Below are positions 1 to 16,156 of a DNA stretch of 64,000 bases, piece after piece. Within the stretch, counting starts at the first letter, position 1, and each line of letters starts with the position of its first letter. The translations under genes and the position numbers were made by a program. The notes under the pieces are model-generated. The model was not told the DNA's origin and did no database searches. It saw nothing but the letters and a program-made list of their open reading frames with translations. The stretch lies in assembly GCA_029255685.2 (NCBI GenBank), contig CM055312.2, positions 70,942,792 to 71,006,791 on the forward strand, written 5' to 3'. Source of the stretch: Silene conica (Eukaryota; Streptophyta; Magnoliopsida; Caryophyllales; Caryophyllaceae).

Positions 1-547
1 ATTCTTGCAAGTTGCCTAATTTTCTGTTGAATTGCTGTAAAGTTCTTGTTCAGACCGACTGAGTTACGGAAATTGTATTAAATAATTTCCTTGAGATATG
101 CATTCCATTCTTTTCCTATGATTAGCTAGTCCTTTATATTTTCTAAAAACTATGATCGCTCGCACGTTAGCTAGGCTGTTATTTAATTATGATTTGGTAA
201 GTTGCTGCGTAATGTTTAATTGTTGAAATCGTGAGGTATAAAAGTTTCATATAAAAGTTTAAGCAAATGTGGTTTATGTGATGTGACCACTTGATATCCT
301 GATATGGTATTTTAGTAACATGAATAATAGGCGTATGGTATGAGTATGAACCCTCACTATATGATGGCGTAACCTTGTTTCTTTCGTCAAGTTTAATATA
401 GAATTGTTTCAATTATATGTCAAATTTTACGACCTCAAAATAATTATGTGCTATTCGTATGTGATGTCAAAAGCTAGTTTATCTGAGAGGAGTCTTGCCA
501 GTTGACAGAATGAAATTTAACTGGTCAGTTTATCAGCATGATATAGT
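1..547 (+). other. Gypsy-P internal non-coding DNA (left part)
   Basis: No gene is visible. This stretch matches, with many substitutions, the reverse complement of about 32830-33260, which is the interior of the minus-strand element Gypsy-M. It is therefore read as the interior of a plus-strand copy of the same family (Gypsy-P), whose rest resumes at 44223 after the large nested insertion. The match was made by eye over about 250 bases. Confidence 0.6.
543..547. repeat. 5-bp direct repeat ATAGT, left border of the nested block
   Basis: ATAGT directly precedes the TG of the Gypsy-M LTR at 548. The same ATAGT follows the terminal CA of the TRIM at 44218-44222. It looks like a target-site duplication around the whole block 548-44217, although the two ends belong to different elements. 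Confidence 0.6.
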
Positions 548-3438
548 TGTAACACCCCCATTTATTTAAGAGCCTTTAGCAAGACATTCTCAAATAAATA
601 GAGCTGTTACCATCTCGGAATGTCCGAGGTAGTGAATAACAAAGTAAAACAAACCAAAGTACTTTATATAAAAACTGATTAAATTAAAACTTTTGATATT
701 ACAACTATTACGCAAGAAATAAAAGTACAACTGATAACATCTAAGTATGTGATCTAAAACTAAGTAGGTCCAAGCCATGTCTCTCTCCATGCCCAAGCTC
801 CTAATCCATCTGTCTCTGACCTATAGAATCTACTCCCCATTCCGGATCATCGTAGGTGTACACGAATACACTGTCAACCTTGCGGTTGAGTAGGATAACA
901 CAAAAATTATAATGCAACAGATAATCGATATGCAAATGCCATGATATGCTCGAGCTTAATCACAATCTCGATCTCAATCTCAAACTCATACCCGTGCACC
1001 AAGCCATACCGAACCTCCCAGCAGACTATAATCGGTCGTCACCGAACACCAGCATAACAGCTGAGGTCACCAGGTCTAGTCCTTCAGAACTAGCCTGGGC
1101 CCAATAATATCTCATCATATCACATCCGTATCCAATGCACATGCCATGCTCGTAAATGCAACAGTACTCTAAATCATTCATGCTATTAAATAATGTAATG
1201 CACATACCAATAATAATAATAATCAATACTCAGTCAAACCAATATCATTCTCATATCAATCATACTCAGCATCCATAACACAATACCACAACCATTCATA
1301 ACACAACATATAGTATAGTGTCAGTGTATCCTACCTGGATTAGCAAGTCTGAAAGGCGACACCGTTTAGAGATATTCCACCTCGAACTCCATTCCTATAA
1401 TTATTATTTAATATTAAATTCTACTCACACAACCACATGTTATTAACTAACTATAATTTACTAAGTATATTCTTACCAAAAATCGACTTACTATATATAT
1501 AACATGAAATCAACTAACCCATTATTACCAACTTAACCACATATTCCACTTTTACTAATACTAATATTAACCGTAAAGACAACAATAATAAAATAATAAC
1601 CATAACGATTGTCAAAACACGATTAAAATACTAATGACATCACTAATCATGCGATTATCGAAATCTAGGAATAATACCATTAATCATAAATAATATTTAT
1701 AATAAAGCAATCATAACAATAGACAATAATAATAAAATAATAACCATAATATAAATTATAATAATAATAATAATAATAATAATATCATATAACAATAATA
1801 TTAATGATAGTAATAGTAATACTAGACACCCACTAAACACGTAACTCAAAACAACCCAAAAACGCAAAACATCCACAACCAAACCGTGACCAAAAGCCCC
1901 CACTCTGACCAGCCTGTTTCGACCCCCTAATGACCGCCCTAAAAGAGCCAGAACCACCACCTATCGATGGTGGTCGTGACCACTGCACTGTAACGTACCC
2001 ATTGACACAACCCATCGCTACTGACTCAACCCTCACTAGCCTGTGGCCTCGCATAAACACCAGCACCCAAACCCGCGACCTGCAACATTATTGTACCCGA
2101 GGTGTTCCTGCCCTGTAAACCTTCCTCTAGCTACCTCCACCACCCCCTAACCAACGCCTAACACCAACCCCGATAACTACACGCCACCCACGACACCTGG
2201 TGGAAAGCACCAGGGCTCGACCCAAGCTAAACCGTGTAAAACAGACTCCCCAAACCGCTGCACACCCCTGGCCTCGTCCTTCTCTGTTTATGCACCGTCT
2301 GAAACAACCCTAAAAATGGGCTGCGTATGGCAGTTTCTCGACCACCACACACCACCCTAGCACCCCCACGTAAACTGCTAACACCACGCCACCAGGACTC
2401 ACGAACCCACAACTAACCTTAAACCAGAACGTGATTAAAACGCAAGAGAATATATATTACATATAAAACACGAAAACAGAGCATTAACTTCGTGATTACA
2501 AACGATATTCATGACGATTATTGTGACAGTTACTGTGGTTCTATGTTGATTCGAAGACGATGAACATGTTATGGATATTACAGAGTTTACATACAACCAT
2601 TAAACATACAAAAAGATGGTCTGGGAGGGTACGAAAGTCACTTACAAACTCGTGCTACAGCATAGGCAAAACGAGATTGATTATTGGCTGTTACTTCTGC
2701 GTGTTTCCCCTCCTTTGGTCTCCTTCAATGTCACGGTGATCTAAGGACTTCTCGATGTAGGAGAAGTAGGGTGGCAGAGAAGCGGTCTCAAAAGTTATTA
2801 GGGTTTGTGTTGTATTACGTTGATGGAGGCAACGAGGTATAGGTAATAGGGTTTGTTTTGATTGTTAAGCTTTGTGTGGTATGTCGATGGGTTGAACCAT
2901 TGCATAAGTCGATTAGTAGACTAGATCGGGTATTACACGATTCTCATATCCTACTCGAGCCCAAGCCCATCACGCTTCTCAAGGACTTCCACCTCGATTC
3001 CGACTCATAACTTAAAATTAACAATTACATATAAATAATTATATTACTTAAATTATATAATTAGTATTGGTAAATATCAATATCAATTAAATTAATTATA
3101 AGATTATAAAATTATTAGTACTTACTTAAAAATAAAATTAGAATTTAAATAGAATTTTGACTTAAATAATAAAACAAGAATAACTGAGAAATAAATCTAA
3201 AATAGTAAATATATTTAATTATAAATATATTATCAAAATAAAGAAATACGAATGAAATGACATTTTACGAAATAATCATCAAATATAAAATGATTATGAA
3301 ATACGAAATAATCGTAGAAATACGATTTATAAAATAATAATAGTTTACGTAAAATACTTTATAAATATTCCATTTGAAATACTTGTATAAAATACGGTTC
3401 GACTGCCGTTGTCCGAGGCTTATATACGGGGTATTACA
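548..3438 (-). repeat. Gypsy-M 3' LTR (left copy)
   Basis: Intact 2891-bp LTR, on the plus strand from TGTAACACCCCC to GGGGTATTACA. It matches the right copy 34534-43643 along its length. It holds an ATT/TAA microsatellite near 1760-1790, which is about 18 bp longer in the right copy. Small open frames inside it occur in both copies only because the LTR is duplicated; they are not genes. Confidence 0.85.
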
Positions 3439-4498
3439 GTCTTCCCTCCTTAAAATGAACTTCGTCCCGAAGTTCGCCACCCCATAACGGTACTGAAACA
3501 TATAACAAGCATAAAACAATCACAAGTAACACTTATGTAGACTTCAAAACACGAAATGTTACATTCTACCCTCGTTAAGAAAACTTTTTCCCCAAAGTTT
3601 AACGCATAAATAAATTAAAAGATAGTTCACGAATTACAATATAATGCATAACAAAAGTAAACACGATTATCAAGTATATTCAAACAAGCACTACATATCA
3701 ATTAGCCAAATCAAAGATCATTAAGATTTTACAATCCTATCCTCCTTAGAACATGGGTACGTCCCCGTAACTCCATTATAAAATTCCACATTCAATGCTC
3801 ACGAAGAGCACCGAAACAACAGTCACGAATCATATGATAAGGTAATTACAACTAGCATCCGACTTTTGAAGTAACAAAACATTTTTGTCAATTTCATACT
3901 ACGCAGTGAAGCAAAATCAAGGTAACTAGTACCTATATACCATTAAATTTTTAACAGAACTTAACATATTTACACCAGTGTAGACAATCAGCTGACTCAT
4001 AGTTCAAAATTGTCAAATTAAAACATTCGTTCTCATGATCATATTATAGAAGCAAAACATATTCTAGAAAAGGCATAAAGCAAAATTTAACCAATGTAAT
4101 TAAGCATGGAACATTGACTTATTTCACGAGGTATACTCCAATCTTAGACTAGCAAGACAACTTAGCATTCCTAGATATAAACGGGTTAAAATCACTTAGG
4201 TACACTTTTCATCCACTCACATTACATCATTTAACACAAAACTAGTAAACATGACTTGCGAAATAAGAGGTTTATATCTTGCGGAACAATTTCATATTCA
4301 AGCATAATTTCATAAACATGTAGCTACAGATTTTCTCATGTTGCAAAACAATTACCATAATTATCAAACATCGCCCTTATCAGGGATTATCGCTTTGAAA
4401 ACATTTTGAAACTTTCAGACAATGCAGTTGTAATTAATGACAATTTATAAACATGAATCAACTGACGATTTTACAAACCACAGATCGAAAGTAAGGCT
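3439..4498 (-). other. Gypsy-M interior beside the 3' LTR, non-coding
   Basis: No gene is seen. On the minus strand the purine-rich tract directly before the LTR (about 3439-3456) is the likely polypurine primer. The reverse complement of this segment resembles 45900-46292 of Gypsy-P, including a shared stretch about a rejected 'gggacaaag' sequence and a second 'gggacgaag' sequence close to the LTR. The segment is cut at 4498 by Copia-A. Confidence 0.65.
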
Positions 4499-5489
4499 TG
4501 TGGGGAATAAAACGCGTATTCGCCCTAAACTTGCAGGATTATAATGAAAAATACAATCGTGAATATGGTCATAAGATAAAAAGATAAGAAAAGAAGTACA
4601 ACCTTTAGTCCTCGCGCAAAAGGCCTAAGAACAGGAATTAACACAAATTCCCTCCTATAACTTGCACTCAAGACTTAGAATGAGACGAGGCCGCGTGTGC
4701 TAGAAATCCTCTCCAACTGCCTTGCAATATTGGGAGAGCTATTTAGGTTTTAGATGTGAGATCTGAGGTTTTGGGAGAAGAAAGCTCTCAAAACCCTAAT
4801 TTTTACCTTGAGATTATCTTAATCAGTGCAACAAGAGTAGTCCGACAAAAGGAGAAGTCTCCTCCTTTTGTAATACTAGCCGGCCGAAATAGGGTTTGGG
4901 TAGGAGTGGGCTTTCCACTCTTACCTTATCCCAATGCGTGATTCGACCCAATTAGCTATAAGTTGTCCGCGGGTTTTATTTATAAATCGTAACATGTTAT
5001 CAGTTATTAATACAGTCGATATATTAATAATGGTCTGATAAAATACGATATTGTATAATTACCTAAATTAATATAACTGTTTATATTAATTCGCGAATAC
5101 AATATTTAATTAAATATAACTGTTTATATTTAATTTACGAATTTGATCATGTAATCCGTATTAGCTAAAATTATTTAATCCGTATTAAATAATAATCTCA
5201 ACATCTTATTGACTAATTTAGTAGTCAATACCTCTGACTAACTGTTTAGTCATATCCGGCAAAATGTGACTGTATTTTCATACCTTCACAACTCTCAAAC
5301 GTGTCCTATAGGTGTGACGTATAGGGACCAGTTGACCACCGCCATCCGTATGACAATAACGTCAAACTTACACTAGTAGAAAAAGACTCATTGACATCGC
5401 TTATTTTGGCTCATTTACATCGCTTTTTGGCGATGTATCTGGGGGCGACATTTAGAGTACTTTTCCCTTTACATCGTTTCTAAAAGCGA

Positions 5490-6095
5490 TGTTAATAGTA
5501 TACCATTAGCATCGGTTATAAGTGAAAAGCGATGTTAATAGTATACCATTATCATCGGTTATAAGTGAAAAGCGGTGTTAATTGTATACCATTAGCATCG
5601 GTTATAAGTGGAAAGCGATGTTAATAGTATACCATTATCATCGGTTATAAGTGAAAAGGATGTTAATTGTATACCATTAGCATCGTTATAAGTGAAAAGT
5701 GATGTTAATAGTATACCATTAGCTTCGGTTATAAGTGAAAAGCGATGTTAATTGTATACCATTAGCATCGTTATAAGTGAAAAGTGATGTTAATAGTATA
5801 CGATTAGCTCCGGTTATAAGTGAAAAGCGATGTTAATTGTATACCATTAGCATCGTTATAAGTGAAAAGCGATGTTAATAGTATACCATTAGCTTCGGTT
5901 ATAAGTGAAAAGCGATGTTAATAGTATACCATTATCATCGGTTATAAGTGAAAAGCGATGTTAATAGTATACCATTAGCATCGATTATAAGTGAAAAGCG
6001 ATGTTGATAGTGTCTGAATTACATCGTTTTTAGTTGCAAACCGATGTTAATAATGTGTGATTACATCGTTTTTAGTTGCAAACCTATTTGTGATG
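5490..6095. repeat. CACTA left subterminal tandem array, about 43-bp unit
   Basis: About a dozen copies of a 43-bp unit stand head to tail; each contains CATCGGTTATAAGTG followed by GCGATGTTAAT. Some copies lack one base or carry GTATACGATT in place of GTATACCATT. In CACTA elements such subterminal repeats are the transposase binding region; that role is inferred from the family. Confidence 0.85.
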
Positions 6096-6099
6096 TTTA

Positions 6100-8565
<2,466 letters not shown>

Positions 8566-9053
8566 TTATGCTAAATCTGAATCACATGTCATAAAATTTG
8601 GACTAATGTGCTTTGTCTTGGAGAAAGGGAGGCCCACAAGAGTGACATTACCAAACAATCAATACAAACAAGAAAAGAAAAAGTTGTTGACCAGAGAGAT
8701 AATTCAAGCAGAAAAAATACTGAAACACTAATACAGTGTCAGGAACTGCTATATTCTCTTCTTGTCCGATACAAAAAAGTGAGAGAATAAATTATAATGA
8801 TATGGTAAGATAACAAAAACAATGTGTCAGTTGACTCCTGTAAAGTATATGCAAGAATGACACAGAAGAAATCAACATCTGCATCGAACAGTAATTTACA
8901 TCCTTCGACACTCAGTCTCAAGTATGTTTGAAGTCAATTATACCCTGATTAAAATTAGGGTATGCATTTTCCTATCATTCTAATTTTGGAAGAGAAGACC
9001 CGAAGATGGCACATAGAAATTGCAAGACTATCAAACTATGGTGCTAAACTTAC

Positions 9054-9115
9054 CAACTTCCAGTTCTGACAAAGCACTGTCAGGCCATATATTCTTGCCA
9101 CAATATGCTGGGTGC
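9054..9115 (-). pseudogene. Captured exon fragment, possibly 2-oxoglutarate-dependent dioxygenase
   Basis: A 62-bp exon-like piece lies between a TTCAG acceptor and a GTAAG donor on the minus strand. It reads HPAYCGKNIWPDSALSELEV. From memory this resembles a segment of plant Fe(II)/2-oxoglutarate dioxygenases (KNIWP followed by LPELE), but the piece is short and the call is tentative. It is downstream of the BSK fragment in the same orientation. Confidence 0.35.
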
Positions 9116-9368
9116 CTGAAAAGCAGAAAGAAAGACGCTTTAAAAGATGATGAACAAACCGTCAAGAGGCTAAAGAGAGCTAAGGTAAAATAATAAGATG
9201 AGTAGGCTCACAGTAACGGAGATAATAAGATAATACAGACTTACATACGGCAGAAGAACGAATAATATGGTGATGCAAGTCCACGAAAGGGACAGAGTAG
9301 CCAAAACTTATGCTCAAGATATTGACTACGAAATAGATAACTAAAGGAAATACTATTAGAAGAGACTA

Positions 9369-10570
<1,202 letters not shown>

Positions 10571-11295
10571 CTGATAATGACAAAAGCAACCACAAACACT
10601 GAGTTTAGGGCTCATATAGACATGCAACCATAATTATCTCACATATTATCACTAAATACTAACAATTAGAGTACTTAGCTACCTTTCTTAAGTTCAACAA
10701 CTGATTTTTGTCTATGATCCCAGCAACAAGCTGTTAGTTTCGAGCAGTACCCGCCCATTACGACGCAACAAGATCAAAATGCAAACTTTGACAGTCTTCT
10801 CTATATTTCAATCAAATCAAATGGCACAATCATTCAAGACTAATCATGTATATCAGTCACCACAGTTTCATGACAATCACTCACACCTTCTGGAATTCAA
10901 CAACATCAACCAATATTCTGTAGAATACGAACAGCATAAAAACAAATTAAACTCCACAAAAAGCCACTAAAAACATAAAAACTGGCACCAACAAGGACAG
11001 CAACATTGCCCTAGTGCGAATGACCTGAAAGGTGCGCTTTGTCCCAATAATACAAAGATGCTTTTACCGATTTAAAAGAGGATAAACTTAATAATTAACA
11101 GAAAAACTGCAAACCCATCATCACACTTAGCAAATAAAATCAATTAAAGATATAAAGATATGAACTTTGATTAATTACCTGAGCTTAGAGTAGCAGTAGT
11201 TAATTACCTGCCAAGAAGGTTAGAACACAGCTCCTGTCAAGAAGATATAAAGACCAAAATCTAAGATCAGGAAATCAAGCAGAAGGGTTAATTAC

Positions 11296-11632
11296 CTGTC
11301 AAGAAGGTTAGAGCACAGCTCCTGAAACTTTGCTCTCGTCAAGGTGGTCTCAATGTGCTTGGGGCCATCAACAGTTGCCATAATGAAAGGCAAACTAGAG
11401 AGACACGTGATTTAATAAGCCAGGTTGATGCAAATATTGTACAACACTAGCTTAAAAGCAACTATAGTGACAGATAACAAACCTTATGTTTGCCTACGTT
11501 AGAGATAACAGCTCCATCTTGGCTCTCTCAGTAGTCTGTAGTCTCTGTAAGACGCTGAAGGGCTTGCTTGTCCTTCAGAAGGTCAATGCCTTCATTACTT
11601 TTAAAATTAGCAGCAAGCCAATCACCAATTCT
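11296..11632 (-). pseudogene. Captured plastid-type HSP70 fragment, two exons, broken
   Basis: Two exons of an HSP70 chaperone gene lie on the minus strand. The first (11632-11483) reads [11 protein letters not shown] then [18 protein letters not shown]; after that a small indel and a TAG stop disrupt the frame before ANI. The second (11394-11296) reads [18 protein letters not shown] and [15 protein letters not shown]. The intron splits the serine codon of NISLPF in phase, as expected for one gene. The words match the end of the ATPase domain of plastid DnaK-type HSP70s, which fold and import proteins in the chloroplast. Part of the second exon end is duplicated at about 11205-11250. The frame damage makes it a pseudogene. 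Confidence 0.88.
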
Positions 11633-12237
11633 CTGTCAATGCACATTAAATACTTCTTAATTACTCCGAGACAGAAATATTCAAACAGAAAACCATGAAT
11701 GCATGGTCTGACAGTGCAAGAGAAAAGGTAGAAGGGAGCAAAAGGATGTTTGCGTTGACGAAAATGAATGTTTGTGTTGATACAGGCACGTTTACGCATT
11801 ATTTGTTATAGTGCTTCTTCCCATGTATGCATCTTTTTTCACACACTATTGAAGATAAGAATTTTTAATTTCAAAGCAGCTGTATGATAATTGTATTATT
11901 CATCTTATGCATTAGGCACTAGAAAGGTTTCCAGTTTATGAAAGACTCGTTTATATAGCTGCTGCTAGTACAGAGTGTATAAGGTTTTCTTTTCCAAGTC
12001 GAATCTTAACTTAACTAGAAGCACTCGCCTATCTAGTCGAGCGGGTTGTAATTAATCTTTATCAGTGTCCAAAATTACACAGATTAATCAAAATTTTACA
12101 TCCTAATTATACAAACAACAAATTAATCAAATTCCAGAAAATAAACTCAATAATTAACAGAAAGACTGCAAACCCATCATCAAACTTAGCAAATAAAATC
12201 AATTAAACATATAAAGATATGAACTTTGATTAATTAC

Positions 12238-12356
12238 CTGAACTTAGAGTAGCAGTAGTTTCAGGAGTAAGCTGCACATTACGAACATGGCAATTGAACT
12301 CTAAATATGGAGGAGCAGTCTTAAGGTTCACGATTGATTCAGCTGAATCAATATCC
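12238..12356 (-). pseudogene. Captured exon fragment, unidentified protein
   Basis: A 119-bp open piece sits between a TTAG acceptor and a GTAATT donor on the minus strand. It encodes DIDSAESIVNLKTAPPYLEF then NCHVRNVQLTPETTATLSS. It looks like a genuine exon but I do not recognise it. Its downstream intron-like flank (12130-12240) is a diverged duplicate of 11085-11200. Confidence 0.4.
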
Positions 12357-12539
12357 CTAAATTGAAATAATCTCGTAATTAATTGAAATTAAAGTGAAAT
12401 CCCTAACCCTAAATATTAATTGAACCCTAACATGACAATAACTATTTAATCCCTAAAAGCAAACTGATACGAACACCAAAATTGAAGAATTATTTAATTA
12501 AGTAAAAAACACAAACCTTAGCCTGAGGAAACTGAAACA

Positions 12540-12700
12540 ATGGTTTGAAGAGGAGGGCGCCTGGTGAAAGTTAACGGCGGCGAAGTTTCAATGGCGGCAA
12601 CGGCGGAGAAGGCGGCGAACGATGAGCGGCGAAGGGTGAACGGCGTGACGAAATCTTATTGGGGTTCTGCATTTTCTAATTGAGAGTTTCCTGTTGTTAG
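12540..12700 (-). other. GC-rich leader-like segment of the CACTA cargo
   Basis: A GGCGG-rich block stands out from the AT-rich surroundings. It lies at the upstream end of the minus-strand exon fragments and just inside the right subterminal repeats. It may be a captured first exon or 5' leader; no protein is recognised. Confidence 0.3.
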
Positions 12701-12759
12701 GGAAACTGGAGTCTGCGTTATTGTTTTCCTTTTTTTCTTTTTTTTTTTTTTAGAAATTC

Positions 12760-13502
12760 GGTTGCATCGCTTTAATAGTCGGGAACGAAACGATGTATTG
12801 TATATATCATCTAAATAGCTTAAAATCGGTTTTATTAAAACCGATGCAACTTAAAAATTAACGTCGGTTTTATAACAACCGAGGTTAAGAACCGATGTAA
12901 ATAATAAATAATTAAATAATTAACATCGTTTTTAATATAAACGATGTAATTAGCAAAAGTTAGATCAATTACATCGTTTTTAGTACAAAATGATGTTACA
13001 CCTGCGATGTCAATAACACTTTTTCTACTAGTGTAACATCGGTTTTGATTTCGAAGCGATGTAAATAACAAAAATAACTTAATTGCTAAACATCGGTTTA
13101 CTTAAACCGATGCAATTAATTCTCATTAACATCGGTTTTATAACAAATCGATGTAAAAATAATATAATTAACATCGGTTTTATAACAAATCGATGTAAAA
13201 ATAATATAATAAACATCGGTTTTGATTTCAAAGCGATGTAAAAAACAAAAACTATCTTAATTGCTAAACATCAGTTTACTTAAAATGATGCAATTAATTA
13301 TCATTAACATCGGTTTTATAACAAATCAATGTAAAATCATATAGTTAACATCGATTTTGATTTTGAAGCGATGTAAAATTATATAATTAACATCGCTTTT
13401 GATTTCAAAGCGATGTATTCCACAAAAAATAGATCAATTACATCAGTTTTAGTAAAAACCGATGTTATAGTGGCGATGTCAATAGCACTTTTTGTACTAG
13501 TG
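12760..13502. repeat. CACTA right subterminal repeats with two candidate termini
   Basis: Many copies of ACATCGGTTTT and AAGCGATGTAA alternate in both orientations. A complete CACTA-type end (TTTTTCTACTAGTG) is at 13020-13033, and a second one (TTTTTGTACTAGTG) closes the element at 13502. The TTA duplication shows the outer end was used in the last move. Confidence 0.8.
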
Positions 13503-13631
13503 TTATCTAGCAAGCCAACCGTTATTGATAAACGTGGATCAACTGGTAATAATACTGAAGTATGCCCTTGTGATCCTTAAAGAGATTTAATAAGTCATTG
13601 TACTTAATTGTCAAGGACACCAGCCCCAACA

Positions 13632-14493
13632 ATCTCCCACTTGTCCGTACAAGGGTATGTGCAATGACGTTATCACACTACATGTGGAGGACACAAGCTC
13701 CAACAAACTCCCACTTGTCCGTACAAGTGTAGGTGCGATAACCGATTCTCATATCCTTTTAAAATTTCTCCCACTCAATGTAAGACAATTTGCAAATCCG
13801 CATTCGCAAAGGTCGTATCTCACAAGCGATCTGTATCAAGAGTGGTTTCCCCGACTAGAGAGTAACTTAACTGATAAAACGAATCTGTATTCGAGCATGG
13901 CCATGCATTTCAGTTACTACTCCTCGAGTGGCCCTGAGAAATGATAAAATCCTGATAAGGGTTTGGATATTTCCCTCAACTCGAATCCTGCCGATATCGC
14001 CCAGCATGAAATAACCCAGAAAAAATCCTCTTGGCCCCTGTTACGGTGACCGTGGGAAAGAAACCAAAGTTACCCAAAATCTGTCTTAATCTCAAGAGAC
14101 AGTTGAAGGTCAAAAGACTCGACTCTAAGGAACACTATGGAGGTCCTATCCACGACCTGGCACCCAATGTTATAAAACATTTAGGACTCCATAACGATGT
14201 CACGGGGTGTCCTACGAGATATCCGTATAACTCGCCTTTATGATTGGTCAGTCAGCCGCGTGACTTATGGCTCGTTGAACCCACCATCAACCAACGTCAC
14301 AAAATGATTACCTGAGTTATCAGCTCAAGTGGGTAATCAAGGACCAAAACGATGTAATGTTAATCAGTTCACTTTGTGGTGTTCAAAATTGGCGTACAAT
14401 TCCACATGAAAAACAAAACATTTTATATCATAACAATAAGGTTGAATAGAGTACACGAGAAAATGAATTATTACATGAATTCATAAAGGAGTA
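13632..14493 (-). other. Copia-A 3' untranslated region and polypurine tract
   Basis: On the minus strand this lies between the pol stop codon and the 3' LTR. The purine-rich complement next to the LTR (13632-13642) is the plus-strand primer site. A near copy of the sequence CTCCCACTTGTCCGTACAAG recurs at about 13640-13660 and 13708-13728. No gene is seen. Confidence 0.7.
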
Positions 14494-14592
14494 CTACAAC
14501 TTAGGAACACATCTAATTCCCATGGAATGAATGTGCCCTTCATGCTTATCACGTGGTAGTGCTTTAGTGAGAGGATCAGCTATGTTGTCATC
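14494..14592 (-). pseudogene. Displaced C-terminus of Copia-A pol
   Basis: On the minus strand this encodes the last about 33 residues, beginning in the TSD with DDNIADPLTKALPRDK and ending RCVPKL and a stop at 14494-14496. The ADPLTK(A/G)L motif is the usual end of copia RNase H regions. It is separated from the rest of pol at 26038 by the Sirevirus-like insertion, and the frame continues correctly across the TCATC target duplication. Confidence 0.88.
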
Positions 14593-16069
14593 TGTTGAAC
14601 CATGTATTCAAATATATATATAGTATATATGTTTATGTTTTGATAATGACAAGTCTAGCTATTTATATATTATATACTCGTATGTATAATCGTGTGCTAA
14701 GTGTACAGAACATTAGTAACAAGATCTAATCTATCAAGTATAAAAGATTCAAGCACATTAGTCAATGAATTGACTAAGTCAAAGATTGATAGAAGATCAC
14801 AAGCGCGCATAATGAACTAAAGTTGTATTCGTCAACTATAGCTTTAGTACAAGATGGATTCAAGTTATAGCTCGTAGCTATAACTCTATATCAAGAAGAA
14901 ATGATCAAGGCTTATGTGTATCTTAGTTGAAACGTTTGTTTCCTATTTGTGTCGTGTAGTATTAGTGTTTAAATAGTATTCTATTTAAATATGGAATTGT
15001 TAATCTTAATAGGATTATATAAAATATCTTTTGGTTAAATAAGAAATAAATAAATATCTTATGAGATGATTATTTATTACTAAAATAAACTAAAGATTTT
15101 TATATGATTTTAATTGTCAAAAATATATAGTCTAAATATAGTTTGTTTCGATTTTGGAAATCGTGTGATATGCCACATTACCAAATCGTGTAGGACTTGC
15201 TTAAATAAATATCATGTATTTATTTAATGTCCTAAATAAACTAAGATTATATTATGGTAATATATTTTATTATCTTTGACATGATTTAGGAAGTTGATTT
15301 AATAAGGATACTATTTATTTATTATATAAAGATCTTTCCTAAATATGAATTAGGAAATTGATTCCTTATATAATACCTATAGTATATTATTATATCTTTC
15401 CTAAATATATTAAGATTAGATTTAAGGTAGTATTACTAAAAGACTAGTATTCTAGTTTTAAGTAATATTCCTAAATCATCTAGGGTTAGAAATACCTAGA
15501 TACATATTCTATATAAATAGACTACCTTTGACACATTAATTGACACGAAATACACAACACACATACACGCATATCGAGAAAGAGCCGCCGTTCATATTCT
15601 TCAAGTTCGAGCTTATCATTGTCAAATCCGATTCAAGATTCAAGTGCTCAAGCATTGATCTTATTCATTCAAGATTGTGACACCAAGAAAACATTGAAGA
15701 CTTTATCTTATTAACGTAAGATAGAACGAGTATTTAGCGGTACTCATTGTAAGACAAATATTTAACGGTATTTGTCGAAGCTAGATATTTAACGGTATCT
15801 AGATTGAGTTGTGACTAACATCAAAGTCACACGAGTAGGGTTGATAAAATTGTAATCCAGAGTTGGTACTAATTTTATTAATCGAGAATAGTGGACGTAG
15901 GTCTCAGAGTGTGAGACTGAACCACTTCAAAAATATCGTGTCTCTACTTTATTATTGCTCTACTCAACAATCATCATACAACTACACACACGTCGAAGAA
16001 GATTTCAAAAAGAAGGCATACTCAATTCAACCCCCCCTTCTTGAGTATATTATATCAATAGACTCTTCA
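14593..16069 (+). repeat. Sirevirus-like 5' LTR
   Basis: It runs from TGTTGAACC to GACTCTTCA. A likely TATA box, CTATATAAATAG, is at about 15510. It contains a perfect hairpin (14864-14884) and three CGG-centred palindromes (15728-15802). The 77-residue open frame at 15863 is not a gene; it is repeated in the other LTR. Confidence 0.95.
15728..15802 (+). promoter_or_regulatory. Three palindromes with a central CGG in the LTR
   Basis: Palindromes at 15728-15745 (core TATTTAGCGGTA), 15755-15774 and 15781-15802 (core ATATTTAACGGTAT) follow each other 26-27 bp apart. They recur in the 3' LTR at 25696-25770. Repeated palindromes in LTRs are a known Sirevirus trait; a role in transcription is inferred. 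Confidence 0.65.
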
Positions 16070-16071
16070 AT

Positions 16072-16084
16072 TGGTATCAGAGCC
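16072..16084 (+). other. Primer binding site (initiator Met-tRNA)
   Basis: TGGTATCAGAGCC stands two bases after the 5' LTR and is complementary to the 3' end of plant initiator Met-tRNA. Confidence 0.9.
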
Positions 16085-16156
16085 TCGTGCTCTTGATCGC
16101 CTAGCCGCGTGAGTTTTGATCCTTCTATTGATTATATATCATATACTCCTTCAACA

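Noticed and set aside
590-796. Small minus-strand frame repeated at 34576-34782
   Set aside because: It is duplicated because it lies in both Gypsy-M LTRs; it has no protein-like features.
4756-4941. 61-codon frame identical at 31977-32162
   Set aside because: It lies in both Copia-A LTRs and reflects LTR identity, not coding selection.
5490-6095. Regular repeats with spacer-like segments, as in a CRISPR array
   Set aside because: The units are contiguous 43-bp tandem copies without unique spacers, in plant DNA next to a CACTA end.
16072-16084. tRNA gene fragment
   Set aside because: The Met-tRNA matches next to LTRs are primer binding sites; no cloverleaf sequence is present.
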